DNA of 59,539 bases from Tolumonas sp. Lineage in GTDB: Bacteria > Pseudomonadota > Gammaproteobacteria > Enterobacterales > Aeromonadaceae. The notes below the pieces were generated by a model, which was not told the origin of the DNA, did no database searches, and was given only the letters and a program-made list of their open reading frames with translations. Below are positions 26,170 to 34,586 of the stretch, in pieces. The DNA is taken from positions 1-59,539 of the forward strand of contig JAQUHG010000002.1 in NCBI GenBank assembly GCA_028683735.1, in the 5' to 3' direction. How positions within the stretch are numbered: the first letter of the stretch is position 1; every line of letters starts with the position of its first letter. Position numbers and translations under genes: made by a program.

Positions 26170-26763
26170 ATGGAATCATTTAATTTACAGCTATTTTCAT
26201 GAATCAATGCATCTGCACATCCACCATTTTTCCTATTATTAACAGCCAAATTATTTGCGAGTGCTCCCTTATTGCTTATACCAATGTATTTGTTACTGCA
26301 ATGGTTTCGTAGTGATTTGAATGTCAGACGGGATTTATTCAATGCAACAATGTGTGCATTCTTTGCATTGATTGTGAATCAAGTAATCAGTTTTTTTTGG
26401 ATGCACCCGAGACCATTCGTGATCGGATTGGGTCATACATTTATTCCGCATGTGGCTGATTCATCATTCCCCAGTGACCACATGACATTGATGTGTGCGG
26501 TTGGCTTTTCATTTCTGTTTTCTGTTACACAACAAGCAGCTGGAAAAGTATTTTTAAGTTTATCGCTCTTTGTTGCGTGGGCGAGGATCTATCTGGGAGT
26601 CCATTATCCAGTGGATATATTAGGTGCTATCGTCTTAACAGCCATATGGGCGATGTTAGTTAATAAAAAACTTAATGGCGTTATGATAGTTATATTTCGA
26701 AAATTCATGATGTTATATCAATTTATATTTTCAACGACAATCCATCGTGGCTGGATGAAATAA
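26170..26763 (+). pseudogene. PAP2-family undecaprenyl-diphosphatase gene with an early stop codon
   Basis: From the ATG at 26170 the frame reads MESFNLQLFS, then TGA, then INAS… and continues without further stops to 26763. The intact relative at 33949-34518 has NTLFLLINANAQ here, so the TGA replaces a leucine codon, for example TTA. Downstream the phosphatase motifs are complete: HPRPF (motif 1 end), SFPSDHMT (motif 2) and ARIYLGVHYPVDILGA (motif 3). Such enzymes (BcrC/YbjG type) recycle undecaprenyl pyrophosphate at the periplasmic face. A downstream ATG at 26272 could give a protein lacking the first helix; otherwise the gene is inactivated. Confidence 0.78.
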
Positions 26764-26777
26764 AGGGTGAATAACAC

Positions 26778-27488
26778 ATGAATTTATACCAATACCCCAA
26801 AAGATTTTATCGCATCCAGCTATCCATCCTTTCAATTTTAGCGGTCATCTTTCTCTGGGGATCTCGTAGTCAGACATTTGATTTTTATTTGAGTGACATA
26901 TGGTTTGACCAGGCCTCAAACACATTTCCATTAAAAGATAATTACTGGCTTGAATTCATTAATCATCAATTGCTGAAATATATAGTCATCTCTATCGCTG
27001 CCGGTTTTTTGGTTTATGGAACCTATAAAAAGAAAGCAGAATTGATCATCACAGGCGTTCTTATCGGGCTTGGTTCGGCAACTGTTGGCTTACTGAAGTC
27101 CTGGAGTTTCCATTCATGTCCTTGGGATCTGATTCGCTACGGTGGTCAAGCAATCGAATATCCGTTGTTAAGTGCAACATCAGCATTTCCGGGCGCCGGA
27201 CATTGTTTTCCAGGTGGACATTCATCTGGAGGGTTTAGTCTGCTGGCTTTATTTTTCCTATTCTTTCATCGTTCAAAAACACTTGCTGTATTGAGTATGT
27301 TTAGTGCAATTGTGCTGGGCGAAATAATGGGATTTGGTCAAGTCATGCGTGGTGCGCACTTCTTTAGCCATAACTTATGGTCTTTCTGGTGGGTGTGGTT
27401 GGTTCAATTAACAATTTATTGGCTTGTTAGTACAGCGCAACATCGATTGATATCAATTTACACATGGCGTTTGTCCAATGATCGATGA
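26778..27488 (+). CDS. PAP2-family lipid phosphatase (LpxT/LpxE-like membrane phosphatase)
   Basis: A 236-residue membrane protein with a PAP2 core. KSWSFHSCPWD is motif 1 (usually KxxxxxxRP), FPGGHSSGGF is motif 2 (PSGH-like, carrying the catalytic histidine) and VMRGAHFFSHNLWSFWW is motif 3, with R and H kept and N where many have D. Six helices are likely. Members of this group remove or transfer phosphate on lipid A, undecaprenyl or other phospholipids in the periplasm. The gap to the preceding PAP2 gene is 14 bases and AAGGGTG precedes the start, so the two were one operon under the box at 26106. Confidence 0.8.
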   Translation: MNLYQYPKRFYRIQLSILSILAVIFLWGSRSQTFDFYLSDIWFDQASNTFPLKDNYWLEFINHQLLKYIVISIAAGFLVYGTYKKKAELIITGVLIGLGSATVGLLKSWSFHSCPWDLIRYGGQAIEYPLLSATSAFPGAGHCFPGGHSSGGFSLLALFFLFFHRSKTLAVLSMFSAIVLGEIMGFGQVMRGAHFFSHNLWSFWWVWLVQLTIYWLVSTAQHRLISIYTWRLSNDR

Positions 27489-27875
27489 TTATAGCAAGTT
27501 GGTAACAAGTGACATTCCGTATAGTGACCCTTGGCATCTTCATCATACTTATTTTAATGCGAACAACGACAGTTAGATCTTAATTTGTAACTCATTTTTG
27601 TCCATCGGTGCGTTAGTTCAGAACTAACGCATTCCTGCCCCGAAACGAGTTTAGCTGAATAGCCTTAAAATTCCTCACACAGATCATTCGCATGAGTTTT
27701 GGTAATGTGAAATTCGTTATAATTAAAAAAACTAATTATATCAATTTCATGATGTATGGAAATAATCACATGCATTTCGTCATCAAACCCGATTTGTCCA
27801 CGTTAGTTTAATGAAATAGTATCTGATGCTTGCCACAATTTATGTTGACCCAATAACACCTAAACGGAGGTCAAC
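27489..27875. other. Gap with a palindrome before the recombinase gene
   Basis: No gene in 387 bases. A 23-base palindrome with a single central base (TGCGTTAGTTC, A, GAACTAACGCA) lies at 27609-27631, three bases after CATTTTTGTCCAT (27593-27605). The same 13-mer occurs at 36848-36860, also three bases before an inverted repeat. Confidence 0.45.
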
Positions 27876-28469
27876 ATGAAAAAAACTTCTGGCAAATGTA
27901 CTGGCATGAAAAGGCCATTCAAGTTAGAAGAAATCTGGCGGATCAGAACTCGACTTGAGCTTGAAAACGACTTGATGCAACTTGCTTTATTAAACCTAGC
28001 AATTGATAGCAAATTGAGAGCGAGTGATTTATTAAAGACACATGTATACGATGTGTCTTCACAAGGAATAATCAACGACCGAGTACAATGTATCCAGCAA
28101 AAGACCGGAACTGATGTGCACTATGAGATAACATCTAGAACGCAGCAAAGTCTCAGTCTATGGATCCATTTTGCTTCTCTAGAGGCAAAAAACTTTTTGT
28201 TTCCCAGTGATCGTCGCAAAAAACAACCCATTAGTTACTCCTTTTATCGTTCAATTATCAGAAGTTGGGCAGTAAAGCTTGGGTTAAATGCGGATTATTA
28301 TGGAACACATTCGATGCGCCGAACCAAAGCAACTTTGATCTATGCCAGAACGAAAAATATTCGGGCGGTGCAGATCTTACTGGGCCATTCGAAACTTGAT
28401 AACACAATTCGTTACCTCGGTGTTGAATTAGAAGATGCGCTAAGATTATCAGAACAGACTGATTGCTAG
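27876..28469 (+). CDS. Compact tyrosine recombinase
   Basis: A 197-residue protein, essentially a catalytic domain alone. The active-site residues are visible: R in DSKLRASDLL, K in QQKTGT, H and R in GTHSMRRTKA, H in LLGHSKLDN and the nucleophile Y in TIRYLGVE. The usual N-terminal arm-binding and core-binding domains are reduced to about 40 residues. The start is backed by CGGAGG at 6 bases. Compact enzymes like this (FimB/XerC-like) work on inversion or dimer-resolution sites, or as domesticated recombinases on integrated elements. The palindromes near 27.6 and 36.87 kb are possible substrates, but no site is proven. Confidence 0.85.
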   Translation: MKKTSGKCTGMKRPFKLEEIWRIRTRLELENDLMQLALLNLAIDSKLRASDLLKTHVYDVSSQGIINDRVQCIQQKTGTDVHYEITSRTQQSLSLWIHFASLEAKNFLFPSDRRKKQPISYSFYRSIIRSWAVKLGLNADYYGTHSMRRTKATLIYARTKNIRAVQILLGHSKLDNTIRYLGVELEDALRLSEQTDC

Positions 28470-28927
28470 ACTAATTGACACAGGCTTTCCTTTGCACAAG
28501 AGAAGCCTGTGTCTCAAAACGATTTAACAAAAAGTTATAATTTATTTATTACTTTTAGTTTGGGGATATTTATTTTTTTAGTATTGACTTATATATAACC
28601 GCACATAATTTGATGTGTTTTTTCATGTTGTTATTAAGAGTGTTTTTATTTAAAAAAAATTACATTTTGATTTTGATTATCAATACATAATTATTTTGTT
28701 TACTGTCCATGTAAAACGGTTAATAATGATGCGGCTAACGGTTATTACTTTGGACAGCAATCCTAGTCCTAAAACTGGATTGTCATTCAGGGTCTTAGCC
28801 ATTCTGTTCTACATCTGTTAGAACTGCATATCTGCGACTCAAGTGTGGTGTCTGCCACTACTCAATGACTGTTCACAAATAATAACTATTATCTGTTGTT
28901 TATATTATCTGTTTGCAGGATCTCGTA
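28470..28927 (+). promoter_or_regulatory. Structured leader upstream of the CDF transporter
   Basis: In this 458-base gap, 28700-28870 can fold into several stems: CTGTCCA with TGGACAG enclosing about 42 bases (near 28703-28758), AATCCTAGT with ACTGGATT, and AGTGTGG with CCACT. Several adjacent stems directly before a metal transporter gene suggest a regulatory RNA. I cannot match it to the NiCo, Mn (yybP-ykoY) or Mg riboswitch consensus from memory. Confidence 0.4.
28477..28513 (+). terminator. Hairpin after the recombinase gene
   Basis: Perfect 11-base arms GACACAGGCTT and AAGCCTGTGTC around a 15-base loop, eight bases after the stop codon. The following bases are not T-rich, so it is a strong RNA hairpin of uncertain terminator activity. 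Confidence 0.6.
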
Positions 28928-29842
28928 ATGGAAAAAGAAATCAATTTTGATGGACATGACTCTGAACAGTCTGCTCGTTTTAATGCGGCTCGAAAAAGTA
29001 CGTGGGTGAGTGTTGTTGTAAATTTATTTCTTACTCTAGGGCAGGTCATTGTAGGGGTTATATCGGGTTCGCAAGGTTTGATTGCTGATGGTATCCATTC
29101 ATTATCTGATCTTGTAGCTGATTTTGTGGTTTTGCTCGCTAACCACAAAAGTAAAAAAGAAGCTGATGAAGATCATCCTTACGGCCATTACAGATATGAA
29201 AATGCTGCATCGTTGGTTCTAGGGGCACTGCTGCTGATTGTGGGTGTTGGCATGCTTTGGTCTGCTATCCATAAAATTCAAGATCCAGCATCGATTCAGC
29301 AGGTTCATATTATTGCGCTCTGGGTAGCTCTGTTTGCTCTTGCAGCCAAAGAACTTCTTTTTCGTTACATGCTGGCTGTAGCTAAACGAGTGAGATCAAG
29401 TATGTTGGTCGCAAATGCATGGCACGCTCGTTCAGATGCAGCTTCTTCATTGGTCGTAGCGATTGGTATTATCGGGAATTTACTGGGTTATGCGTTATTC
29501 GATCCAATTGCTGCATTAGTAGTTGGTTTAATGGTGGCGAAAATGGGTTCTTCATTCATGTGGGATTCATTGCATGATCTTATGGACAGAGCCGCTGATT
29601 CCGAGACGGAAGAAAAAATTAAAAAAACACTTCAATCTACTCCAGGAGTAAGCGGAATTCATGATCTGAAAACTCGCAAGATGGGTGATCTTATTGTAGT
29701 TGATGTGCACCTTGAAATTGATGGTAACTTGTCAGTTCGAGAGGGACATGATATTGCGGTCGCAGCTAGAAAGGCCGTATTAGATAATTACTCAGTGTTG
29801 AATGTTATGACCCATGTTGATCCTGTAGCACTATCGAAATAA
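28928..29842 (+). CDS. Cation diffusion facilitator (CDF) metal exporter
   Basis: A 304-residue protein with six helices and a C-terminal cytoplasmic domain (KKTLQSTPGVSGIHDLKTRK, typical of CDF dimerisation). Both transport-site pairs are HxxxD: H and D in GIHSLSD (helix 2) and H and D in HARSD (helix 5). An HxxxD in both helices resembles zinc-preferring members more than the DxxxD of FieF, so zinc, cadmium or related metal export by proton antiport is likely. The ATG at 28928 follows AGGA by 7 bases; an upstream TTG at 28913 is less credible. A structured leader precedes it. Confidence 0.9.
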   Translation: MEKEINFDGHDSEQSARFNAARKSTWVSVVVNLFLTLGQVIVGVISGSQGLIADGIHSLSDLVADFVVLLANHKSKKEADEDHPYGHYRYENAASLVLGALLLIVGVGMLWSAIHKIQDPASIQQVHIIALWVALFALAAKELLFRYMLAVAKRVRSSMLVANAWHARSDAASSLVVAIGIIGNLLGYALFDPIAALVVGLMVAKMGSSFMWDSLHDLMDRAADSETEEKIKKTLQSTPGVSGIHDLKTRKMGDLIVVDVHLEIDGNLSVREGHDIAVAARKAVLDNYSVLNVMTHVDPVALSK

Positions 29843-29885
29843 GATTTTTTCGTCACATAAATTGCTATGCGAAGAGGAATAAACA

Positions 29886-29975
29886 ATGAAGCTTTCTGTA
29901 TGTAAAGATACCAATCTTGTCATGACCGATAGACAAGGTATCTAAATAGATTATTGTCCTCAATGCAAAAAAAAA
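29886..29975 (+). pseudogene. TFIIB-type zinc-finger protein remnant
   Basis: Frame from 29886: LSVCKDTNLVMTDRQGI, stop (TAA), then IDYCPQCKKK, closely following the zf-TFIIB pattern CPVCKDTNLVMTERQGVEID with YCPKC after it. The stop stands where a glutamate codon is expected, the first cysteine is already lost, and the protein ends in the terminator at 29967, so it is a truncated relic of a small zinc-ribbon protein. Confidence 0.7.
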
Positions 29976-30004
29976 GACATTATATAAATATAATGTCTTT
30001 TTTG
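29967..30004. terminator. Bidirectional terminator
   Basis: An A-run, then AAGACATTATA paired with TATAATGTCTT around a 4-base loop (29974-29999), then a T-run. It works in both directions and ends both the CDF/zinc-ribbon side and the cytochrome b562 gene. Confidence 0.9.
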
Positions 30005-30022
30005 ATCAGTAAATTATTGAAA

Positions 30023-30400
30023 TTAAACGCCAAGTTTATGATGATAATTTTTCATTAGATCGCGTAATTTTGCGGCTTCAGATTTTGCTGCATCCAGTTT
30101 TCCATCATTAGCTAGTTTGCTGACAACGTCTGTTTCGTCAATCAATGCTTTCATTCCAGCCGCGAAATCACCCATTTTGGCATCTTCAATTTTGCCTGAT
30201 TGCGCTTCTACAGCCGCTGCGCGGAAGGTAGCCAAGTCCTTTTTAAAGCTGGCAAGGTCAGTATCCTTCATGACGAGGCGGTAGCTTTTGCTCATTACTT
30301 TCATTGCTTCGCCAACATCAACATCTTTGGCATACACAGAAGTGGAAATAAAAGTACTACTTAGCAATAAACCTGATAATAAAACGGCAATTTTTTTCAT
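30023..30400 (-). CDS. cybC: Cytochrome b562, periplasmic
   Basis: A 125-residue precursor with a signal peptide (MKKIAVLLSGLLLSSTFIST, cleavage at VYA-KD) and a four-helix bundle. The heme ligands are a methionine in helix 1 (GEAMKVMSKS, equivalent to Met7) and a histidine in helix 4 (LMKNYHHKLG, equivalent to His102). FRAAAVEAQ matches MRAAALDAQ of E. coli cytochrome b562. It carries electrons in the periplasm. It is divergent from a cytochrome b561-type membrane protein 276 bases away, suggesting the pair works together. An imperfect hexamer pair (CTTAGC-TACAT-GTGAAT) lies at 30425-30441. Confidence 0.9.
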   Translation of the reverse strand: MKKIAVLLSGLLLSSTFISTSVYAKDVDVGEAMKVMSKSYRLVMKDTDLASFKKDLATFRAAAVEAQSGKIEDAKMGDFAAGMKALIDETDVVSKLANDGKLDAAKSEAAKLRDLMKNYHHKLGV

Positions 30401-30424
30401 TAAAGTACTCCTGCAAGTGATTAA

Positions 30425-30441
30425 CTTAGCTACATGTGAAT
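30425..30441 (-). promoter_or_regulatory. Weak candidate response-regulator box upstream of cytochrome b562
   Basis: CTTAGC-TACAT-GTGAAT keeps the first hexamer and spacing of the box at 18976 and 22223 but has a poor second half, so membership in the same regulon is tentative. It lies only about 25 bases before the start, unlike the others. Confidence 0.3.
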
Positions 30442-30676
30442 TTAGCCAGTAGATGTTTTTATTTAAACCTAGTGACTGGATTTAATAAAAACAATTCGTA
30501 TTTAACTTGTGCGAAGTGTATTTTATTTTAAATGCAGAAACTTAATAAATCATTAATATATTATATATGGATTAAATTTATTTGATGGTGGGTATCTTTT
30601 TGCTGAAAGTCAATCACATAACGTAAAGATAATTATTTTCGTCTCCATGTCGGTATTGTTAGTAGAAGGAATTTTT

Positions 30677-31261
30677 ATGAATACCAAAATCGAACAAGTT
30701 AAAGTATGGGATTTATTTGTTAGGGTTTTTCACTGGACAATAGTGACACTATTTTTTTGTAACTATTTTTTGTCGGAAAGAGGTTTGCCTTTTGAGCGAG
30801 GCTCTATAGTCCATATTTATACTGGTTATGTCATTATCGGATTTGTACTTGCTCGACTGATTTGGGGGATTATAGGGAGTAAAAATGCACGCTTTAGCTC
30901 ATTTATCCCTAAACCATCTGAATTTATTCACTATATGAAATGTTTAATGAAAGGGAAGCATAACCATTATGAGGGTCATAATCCCGCCGGTGCAGTGATG
31001 ATTGTATGTCTTCTCTCTGGATTGTTAATAACAGGATTAAGTGGTTGGCTTGCCAGTCTCGGCGATGTTTTTGATGGTTGGCAAGCAACGGTTGCTGCTG
31101 CAACCGATTTTGTACCTTGGGGTGATGTGCATGCATTTTTTGCAAATTTGACGTTATTGGGTGCAGGTATTCACATTATTGCTGTGATGTTAGTCAGCCA
31201 TTTAACCAAAGAGAATTTAGTGCTTCCAATGTTGAGTGGTTACAAAAAGAAACCCAAATAA
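30677..31261 (+). CDS. Cytochrome b561-type membrane protein
   Basis: A 194-residue protein of the cytochrome b561/Ni-Fe-hydrogenase b-subunit type with four transmembrane helices and histidines in the expected places: VRVFHWTIV in helix 1, IVHIYTGYVIIG, and VHAFFANLTLLGAGIHIIAV in helix 4. The start at 30677 is preceded by AAGGA; the longer frame from 30647 lacks a ribosome site. It probably carries two b hemes and moves electrons between the quinone pool and periplasmic partners, here plausibly the divergent cytochrome b562. Confidence 0.85.
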   Translation: MNTKIEQVKVWDLFVRVFHWTIVTLFFCNYFLSERGLPFERGSIVHIYTGYVIIGFVLARLIWGIIGSKNARFSSFIPKPSEFIHYMKCLMKGKHNHYEGHNPAGAVMIVCLLSGLLITGLSGWLASLGDVFDGWQATVAAATDFVPWGDVHAFFANLTLLGAGIHIIAVMLVSHLTKENLVLPMLSGYKKKPK

Positions 31262-31280
31262 ATAAGGCTCGAATAAGTCA

Positions 31281-31310
31281 AAAAGAGATGAATTTAAGCT
31301 CATCTCTTTT
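31281..31310. terminator. Bidirectional terminator after the cytochrome b561 gene
   Basis: AAAAGAGATGA and TCATCTCTTTT form a perfect 11-base-pair stem with an 8-base loop, followed by further T on the plus strand. It lies between convergent genes. Confidence 0.88.
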
Positions 31311-31320
31311 CTTTGAAAAT

Positions 31321-31509
31321 TTAAGCGGTTGTATTGATACGTGTACCTACAGAACCTTCTGTACTGAGTTCACGTGCTTTTTCTGATGGAGATTCGGCTG
31401 CTTCCATTGCTGGGCTTTCTAATTTTTCACTTACCGATGACGTTGGTTTAGTTGTTGGTGCAGTAACCGTAGCGTTATAACTACCGGTGGATGAAATTGG
31501 CATACTCAT
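31321..31509 (-). CDS. Small hydrophilic protein rich in Ser, Thr and Glu
   Basis: Sixty-two residues: a Ser/Thr/Pro-rich first half (SSTGSYNATVTAPTTKPTSS) and a charged second half with SPAMEAAESPSEKARELSTE. Similar small proteins containing 'ESPAxEAAES' motifs are common in gammaproteobacteria and remain uncharacterised. The start at 31509 is preceded by GAGGT at 6 bases; the frame extends upstream to 31524 without support. A promoter would lie in the gap toward the HD-GYP gene. Probably intrinsically disordered. Confidence 0.6.
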   Translation of the reverse strand: MSMPISSTGSYNATVTAPTTKPTSSVSEKLESPAMEAAESPSEKARELSTEGSVGTRINTTA

Positions 31510-31728
31510 CTTTGGACCTCGCAATGTTTAGTATGTAAGTTCGTTCTGATTGACGTACTCATCAATTTTTTCTAAAAGCATTCAGAACCAGAAAGGTAAA
31601 ACGGTAATTGTTTTACTCCTATATATTATCGGTTACTAATGCAATTACTTGACTATAAAATGCATCTTTATTTGTTGATGTTAACTTATTGTATTTCTCT
31701 ACCAGGATGTTTTTTAGCTACTCTATGT

Positions 31729-32997
31729 TCACAATTGCATATAAAAATGTTGCCGCACGAGATCTTCTAGGAGCTGGCGAGCATCATTCTCGGAGCTATT
31801 GGCTAAACGAAGAAATATTTCTGGGGCTATGTTTCGAAACTTGGCCATCACAGACGGGTCAAAGTGACTACCGGTGTCTTTCTCAAGAATAGCCATTGAA
31901 TCATCAAAACCAATTGGCTCTTTGTAGGGACGTCTTGAACACAGTGCATCGAACACGTCTGCAACCGCAAAAATTCGTGCTGCGAGCGGTATCATTTCAC
32001 CCACCAATTGCCGGGGATAACCTGTTCCATTCCATTTTTCATGATGAGCAGCCACAACTGCATGTGCACCATCTAGCCACCCCATGCCTTTGACGATCTC
32101 TTCTCCTTGTTCGACATGGGTACGCATGATGATCATTTCGGCTTCATCCAGTTTCCCCGGTTTAAGTAATATGCTGTCTGAAATACCAATCTTGCCGACA
32201 TCATGGAGAAAACTACCTGCAATAAGCGCCTGCATTTCACGCCCTTTTAAACCCATGTGTTCGGCTATACGAGCGGCGATCCAAGCTACGCGGTAATTGT
32301 GTGCACCGGTGTCGGAATCTCGTTTTGCAATAGCGCGACCCAGTGCTTCCATCATTGAAATATGAGAATTAAGAACCTCATTTGTTTTACGTTCGTTATC
32401 GGCTGAGAGATGTACTACCACCGGGTAAAGTACGGCGCCACAAAATAGCGAGGCAAAACATACCATCAAGGCAACAGCAAAAGCCGTGTCATACACTTGA
32501 CTTTGTTGCCACTCGGGTATGACTCGAACGCCTTCAAAATAGCCGGTTATTGGAGAGTTCGCATTGGTTAAAGAAACGCGGAGTGGAACAAAAACTCGTA
32601 AAATCCACCGATCCCCGGCGACATTTATATTTTCGTATATGGCAGTTTTGTAATTGGGCGCTGCATGTTCTGGCAGTATTGATTCTACTTTTTCACCTTC
32701 TTTATTTAATGATTCTGCCAATTTATGACCATTTCGGTCATAAATTTCGGCAATATCAAACAGGCCTCCTGAAATGGTCTTTGCTGCCATCACCGCATGT
32801 TCTTTTGCCCCTGGACCGTTGAGATTAATGGCATCATAGTGTTGAGCCAGACGCCCCGATTCTTCAATAGCCAGAGAGACTATCCCGTTTTCGGCATTTT
32901 CACGGGCAACATACCAAGAAAGTGGACTGGCTAGTGATGCCAGAAGGATGCTGACCACTCCTATCCGAAATGCTGTTTTCTTTTGTAGTGGATTCAA
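31729..32997 (-). CDS. HD-GYP cyclic-di-GMP phosphodiesterase with periplasmic sensor
   Basis: A 422-residue membrane protein. Helix 1 is near residues 12-28, a periplasmic domain of about 140 residues follows, then helix 2 (VYDTAFAVALMVCFASLFCG). The C-terminal HD-GYP domain is complete: SFLHDVGKIGISD, HVEQGEEI, AAHHEKWNGTGYP (the GYP signature) and IFAVADVFDALCS. It should cleave cyclic-di-GMP in response to an envelope signal, linking this island to motility or biofilm control. The ATG follows AGAGGATGATGC. No neighbour on the same strand is close enough for an operon. Confidence 0.92.
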   Translation of the reverse strand: MNPLQKKTAFRIGVVSILLASLASPLSWYVARENAENGIVSLAIEESGRLAQHYDAINLNGPGAKEHAVMAAKTISGGLFDIAEIYDRNGHKLAESLNKEGEKVESILPEHAAPNYKTAIYENINVAGDRWILRVFVPLRVSLTNANSPITGYFEGVRVIPEWQQSQVYDTAFAVALMVCFASLFCGAVLYPVVVHLSADNERKTNEVLNSHISMMEALGRAIAKRDSDTGAHNYRVAWIAARIAEHMGLKGREMQALIAGSFLHDVGKIGISDSILLKPGKLDEAEMIIMRTHVEQGEEIVKGMGWLDGAHAVVAAHHEKWNGTGYPRQLVGEMIPLAARIFAVADVFDALCSRRPYKEPIGFDDSMAILEKDTGSHFDPSVMAKFRNIAPEIFLRLANSSENDARQLLEDLVRQHFYMQL

Positions 32998-33153
32998 TGC
33001 ATCATCCTCTGGGGAGTCTTTCTTTAGATGTATATAGCATTAAATTTACAAGGTAATGAAACTTGTACCGCCACATGATGGCGAATTTGTCGATGCATTA
33101 TCAACATTGTGATTACGTTTCGATCTAGCGAATTATTTGAATTGCCATTTTAA

Positions 33154-33792
33154 TCAACCCACTTGTGCTTGTTTCCACATCCGAGGTAACAAATGCAACA
33201 ACATCGGCAATACAGAAATAACCACAACAGCCAGAGAAAATAATGATAAATGCTCACGAACCCAACTGATACGGCATAACCAAACACCAGCCAGCATCAA
33301 ACTGCTAGTCCAAATCACACCACCTAAGGCATTAAATAGCATAAACCTACGAGGACACATTCCAGATAAACCAGCAAAGAATGGTGCAATAGTTCTGACG
33401 ACAGGAATAAAGCGACCAAGGGTTACTGTTGGGCCACCTAAGGTAGCAAAGTACTCTCGGGTTTTATCCAGGTGATGTGGTTTTATCCAGCCACGGTGAA
33501 TGATCCATTGACCTAGCCATGATCGACCTAATGCATAATTAACACTGTCACCGGCAATAGCGGCTGTTGCGATCATGATCACCGGTATGACGGGGGATAT
33601 GCCCGAGACACCCAGAAAAGCACCAGTTGCAAACAATAGAGAATCGCCGGGCAAGAAAGGCAGTACGACTAATCCTGTTTCCAAAAAGATAACAAGAGCG
33701 ATCAGTGCAATACCAAGTAGCCAGTTTTGCGCTAACAAAGCCATCAGACCTTGATCGCTGGTCAGCCAATGCAACAATCCCGTTGATAGCAT
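33154..33792 (-). CDS. DedA-family membrane protein (second copy)
   Basis: A 212-residue DedA protein very like the one at 21082-21717: both begin with GLLHWLTSDQGLMALLAQNW (or one residue different) and share FLETGLVVLPFLPGDSLLF. Signature re-entrant segments and GRFIPVVRTIAPFFAGLSG are intact. It handles lipid-carrier recycling at the inner membrane. A perfect tandem-hexamer box (CTTAAC-CGGTG-CTTAAG, 33882-33898) lies about 90 bases upstream, and a PAP2 gene and a second two-component system follow, so this is a duplicated dedA/two-component module. Confidence 0.92.
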   Translation of the reverse strand: MLSTGLLHWLTSDQGLMALLAQNWLLGIALIALVIFLETGLVVLPFLPGDSLLFATGAFLGVSGISPVIPVIMIATAAIAGDSVNYALGRSWLGQWIIHRGWIKPHHLDKTREYFATLGGPTVTLGRFIPVVRTIAPFFAGLSGMCPRRFMLFNALGGVIWTSSLMLAGVWLCRISWVREHLSLFSLAVVVISVLPMLLHLLPRMWKQAQVG

Positions 33793-33881
33793 GTCTTATC
33801 TCCAATAAAGCGATAGCTCAATGTGACATCATCGTGTTTCGTTATGATGATGCTGTTTGATAAGCAGAATAGTGTTTGATA

Positions 33882-33898
33882 CTTAACCGGTGCTTAAG
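33882..33898 (-). promoter_or_regulatory. Response-regulator box upstream of the second dedA
   Basis: CTTAAC-CGGTG-CTTAAG fits the published PmrA/QseB pattern CTTAA-N5-CTTAA almost exactly, about 90 bases before the dedA start at 33792. Confidence 0.7.
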
Positions 33899-33948
33899 GT
33901 CATGAGGTCAACGGGTCTTATATGCTGCTCAACAATGCCCAAATAGTT

Positions 33949-34518
33949 TCACGGCAAAAAACGTTGATAAATTGGCTCTAATCTTTCAACCAACAACCCA
34001 TTGAAATTGTGCCAGCGTAGCGTCTTAACGACCAGCCACGCGCTCGGTACAGCGACGAGAAAAGCACCGGCTATGTCGAATGGGAAATGTACTCCCAAGT
34101 AAATGCGGGACAAGCCGACCACGACACCCAGTAATAAAATCAGCGAGCCAAGTTTGCGTAAAGACGTCAGGATGAAACCAAGTCCTAACGTAAAAAATAC
34201 GATCGCATGATCGCTAGGAAAAGAGGCTTCCTGCTTGTGTGCCAGGAAGGTATGACCTAAACCGATCATGAATGGCCGAGGATGTGGCCAAAGCATATTG
34301 ATGATCTGCCCACAGCCTAATGCGAACAGAACGCCCATTGTTGCCGTAACAGCAGCAACGCGATCTGGATGTGAACCTCGACCCCAGAGATAGACTAACA
34401 ATAATGGCACGCTGTAGATCAGCCACTCCGCCAGAAAGGTGGATAGCGTCAAAAGGAAGCCAGGCGACTGTGCATTAGCATTGATCAGCAGAAATAGCGT
34501 GTTATTTAATGTTTCCAT
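33949..34518 (-). CDS. PAP2-family undecaprenyl-diphosphatase (BcrC/YbjG-like)
   Basis: A 189-residue membrane phosphatase with complete motifs: HPRPFMIG ending motif 1, SFPSDHAIV as motif 2 with the catalytic histidine, and SRIYLGVHFPFDIAGA as motif 3. Six helices. It should dephosphorylate undecaprenyl pyrophosphate on the periplasmic side, supplying carrier lipid and giving bacitracin tolerance. The start at 34518 follows GGAG at 8 bases. It is divergent from the second two-component system, and the box at 34587-34603 lies between them. Confidence 0.9.
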   Translation of the reverse strand: METLNNTLFLLINANAQSPGFLLTLSTFLAEWLIYSVPLLLVYLWGRGSHPDRVAAVTATMGVLFALGCGQIINMLWPHPRPFMIGLGHTFLAHKQEASFPSDHAIVFFTLGLGFILTSLRKLGSLILLLGVVVGLSRIYLGVHFPFDIAGAFLVAVPSAWLVVKTLRWHNFNGLLVERLEPIYQRFLP

Positions 34519-34586
34519 ACGGTTACTCCAATAAAGATGTTCTATCTGCATTCGTGCAGAATTAGTGACATGTTATCGGAGCTTTT

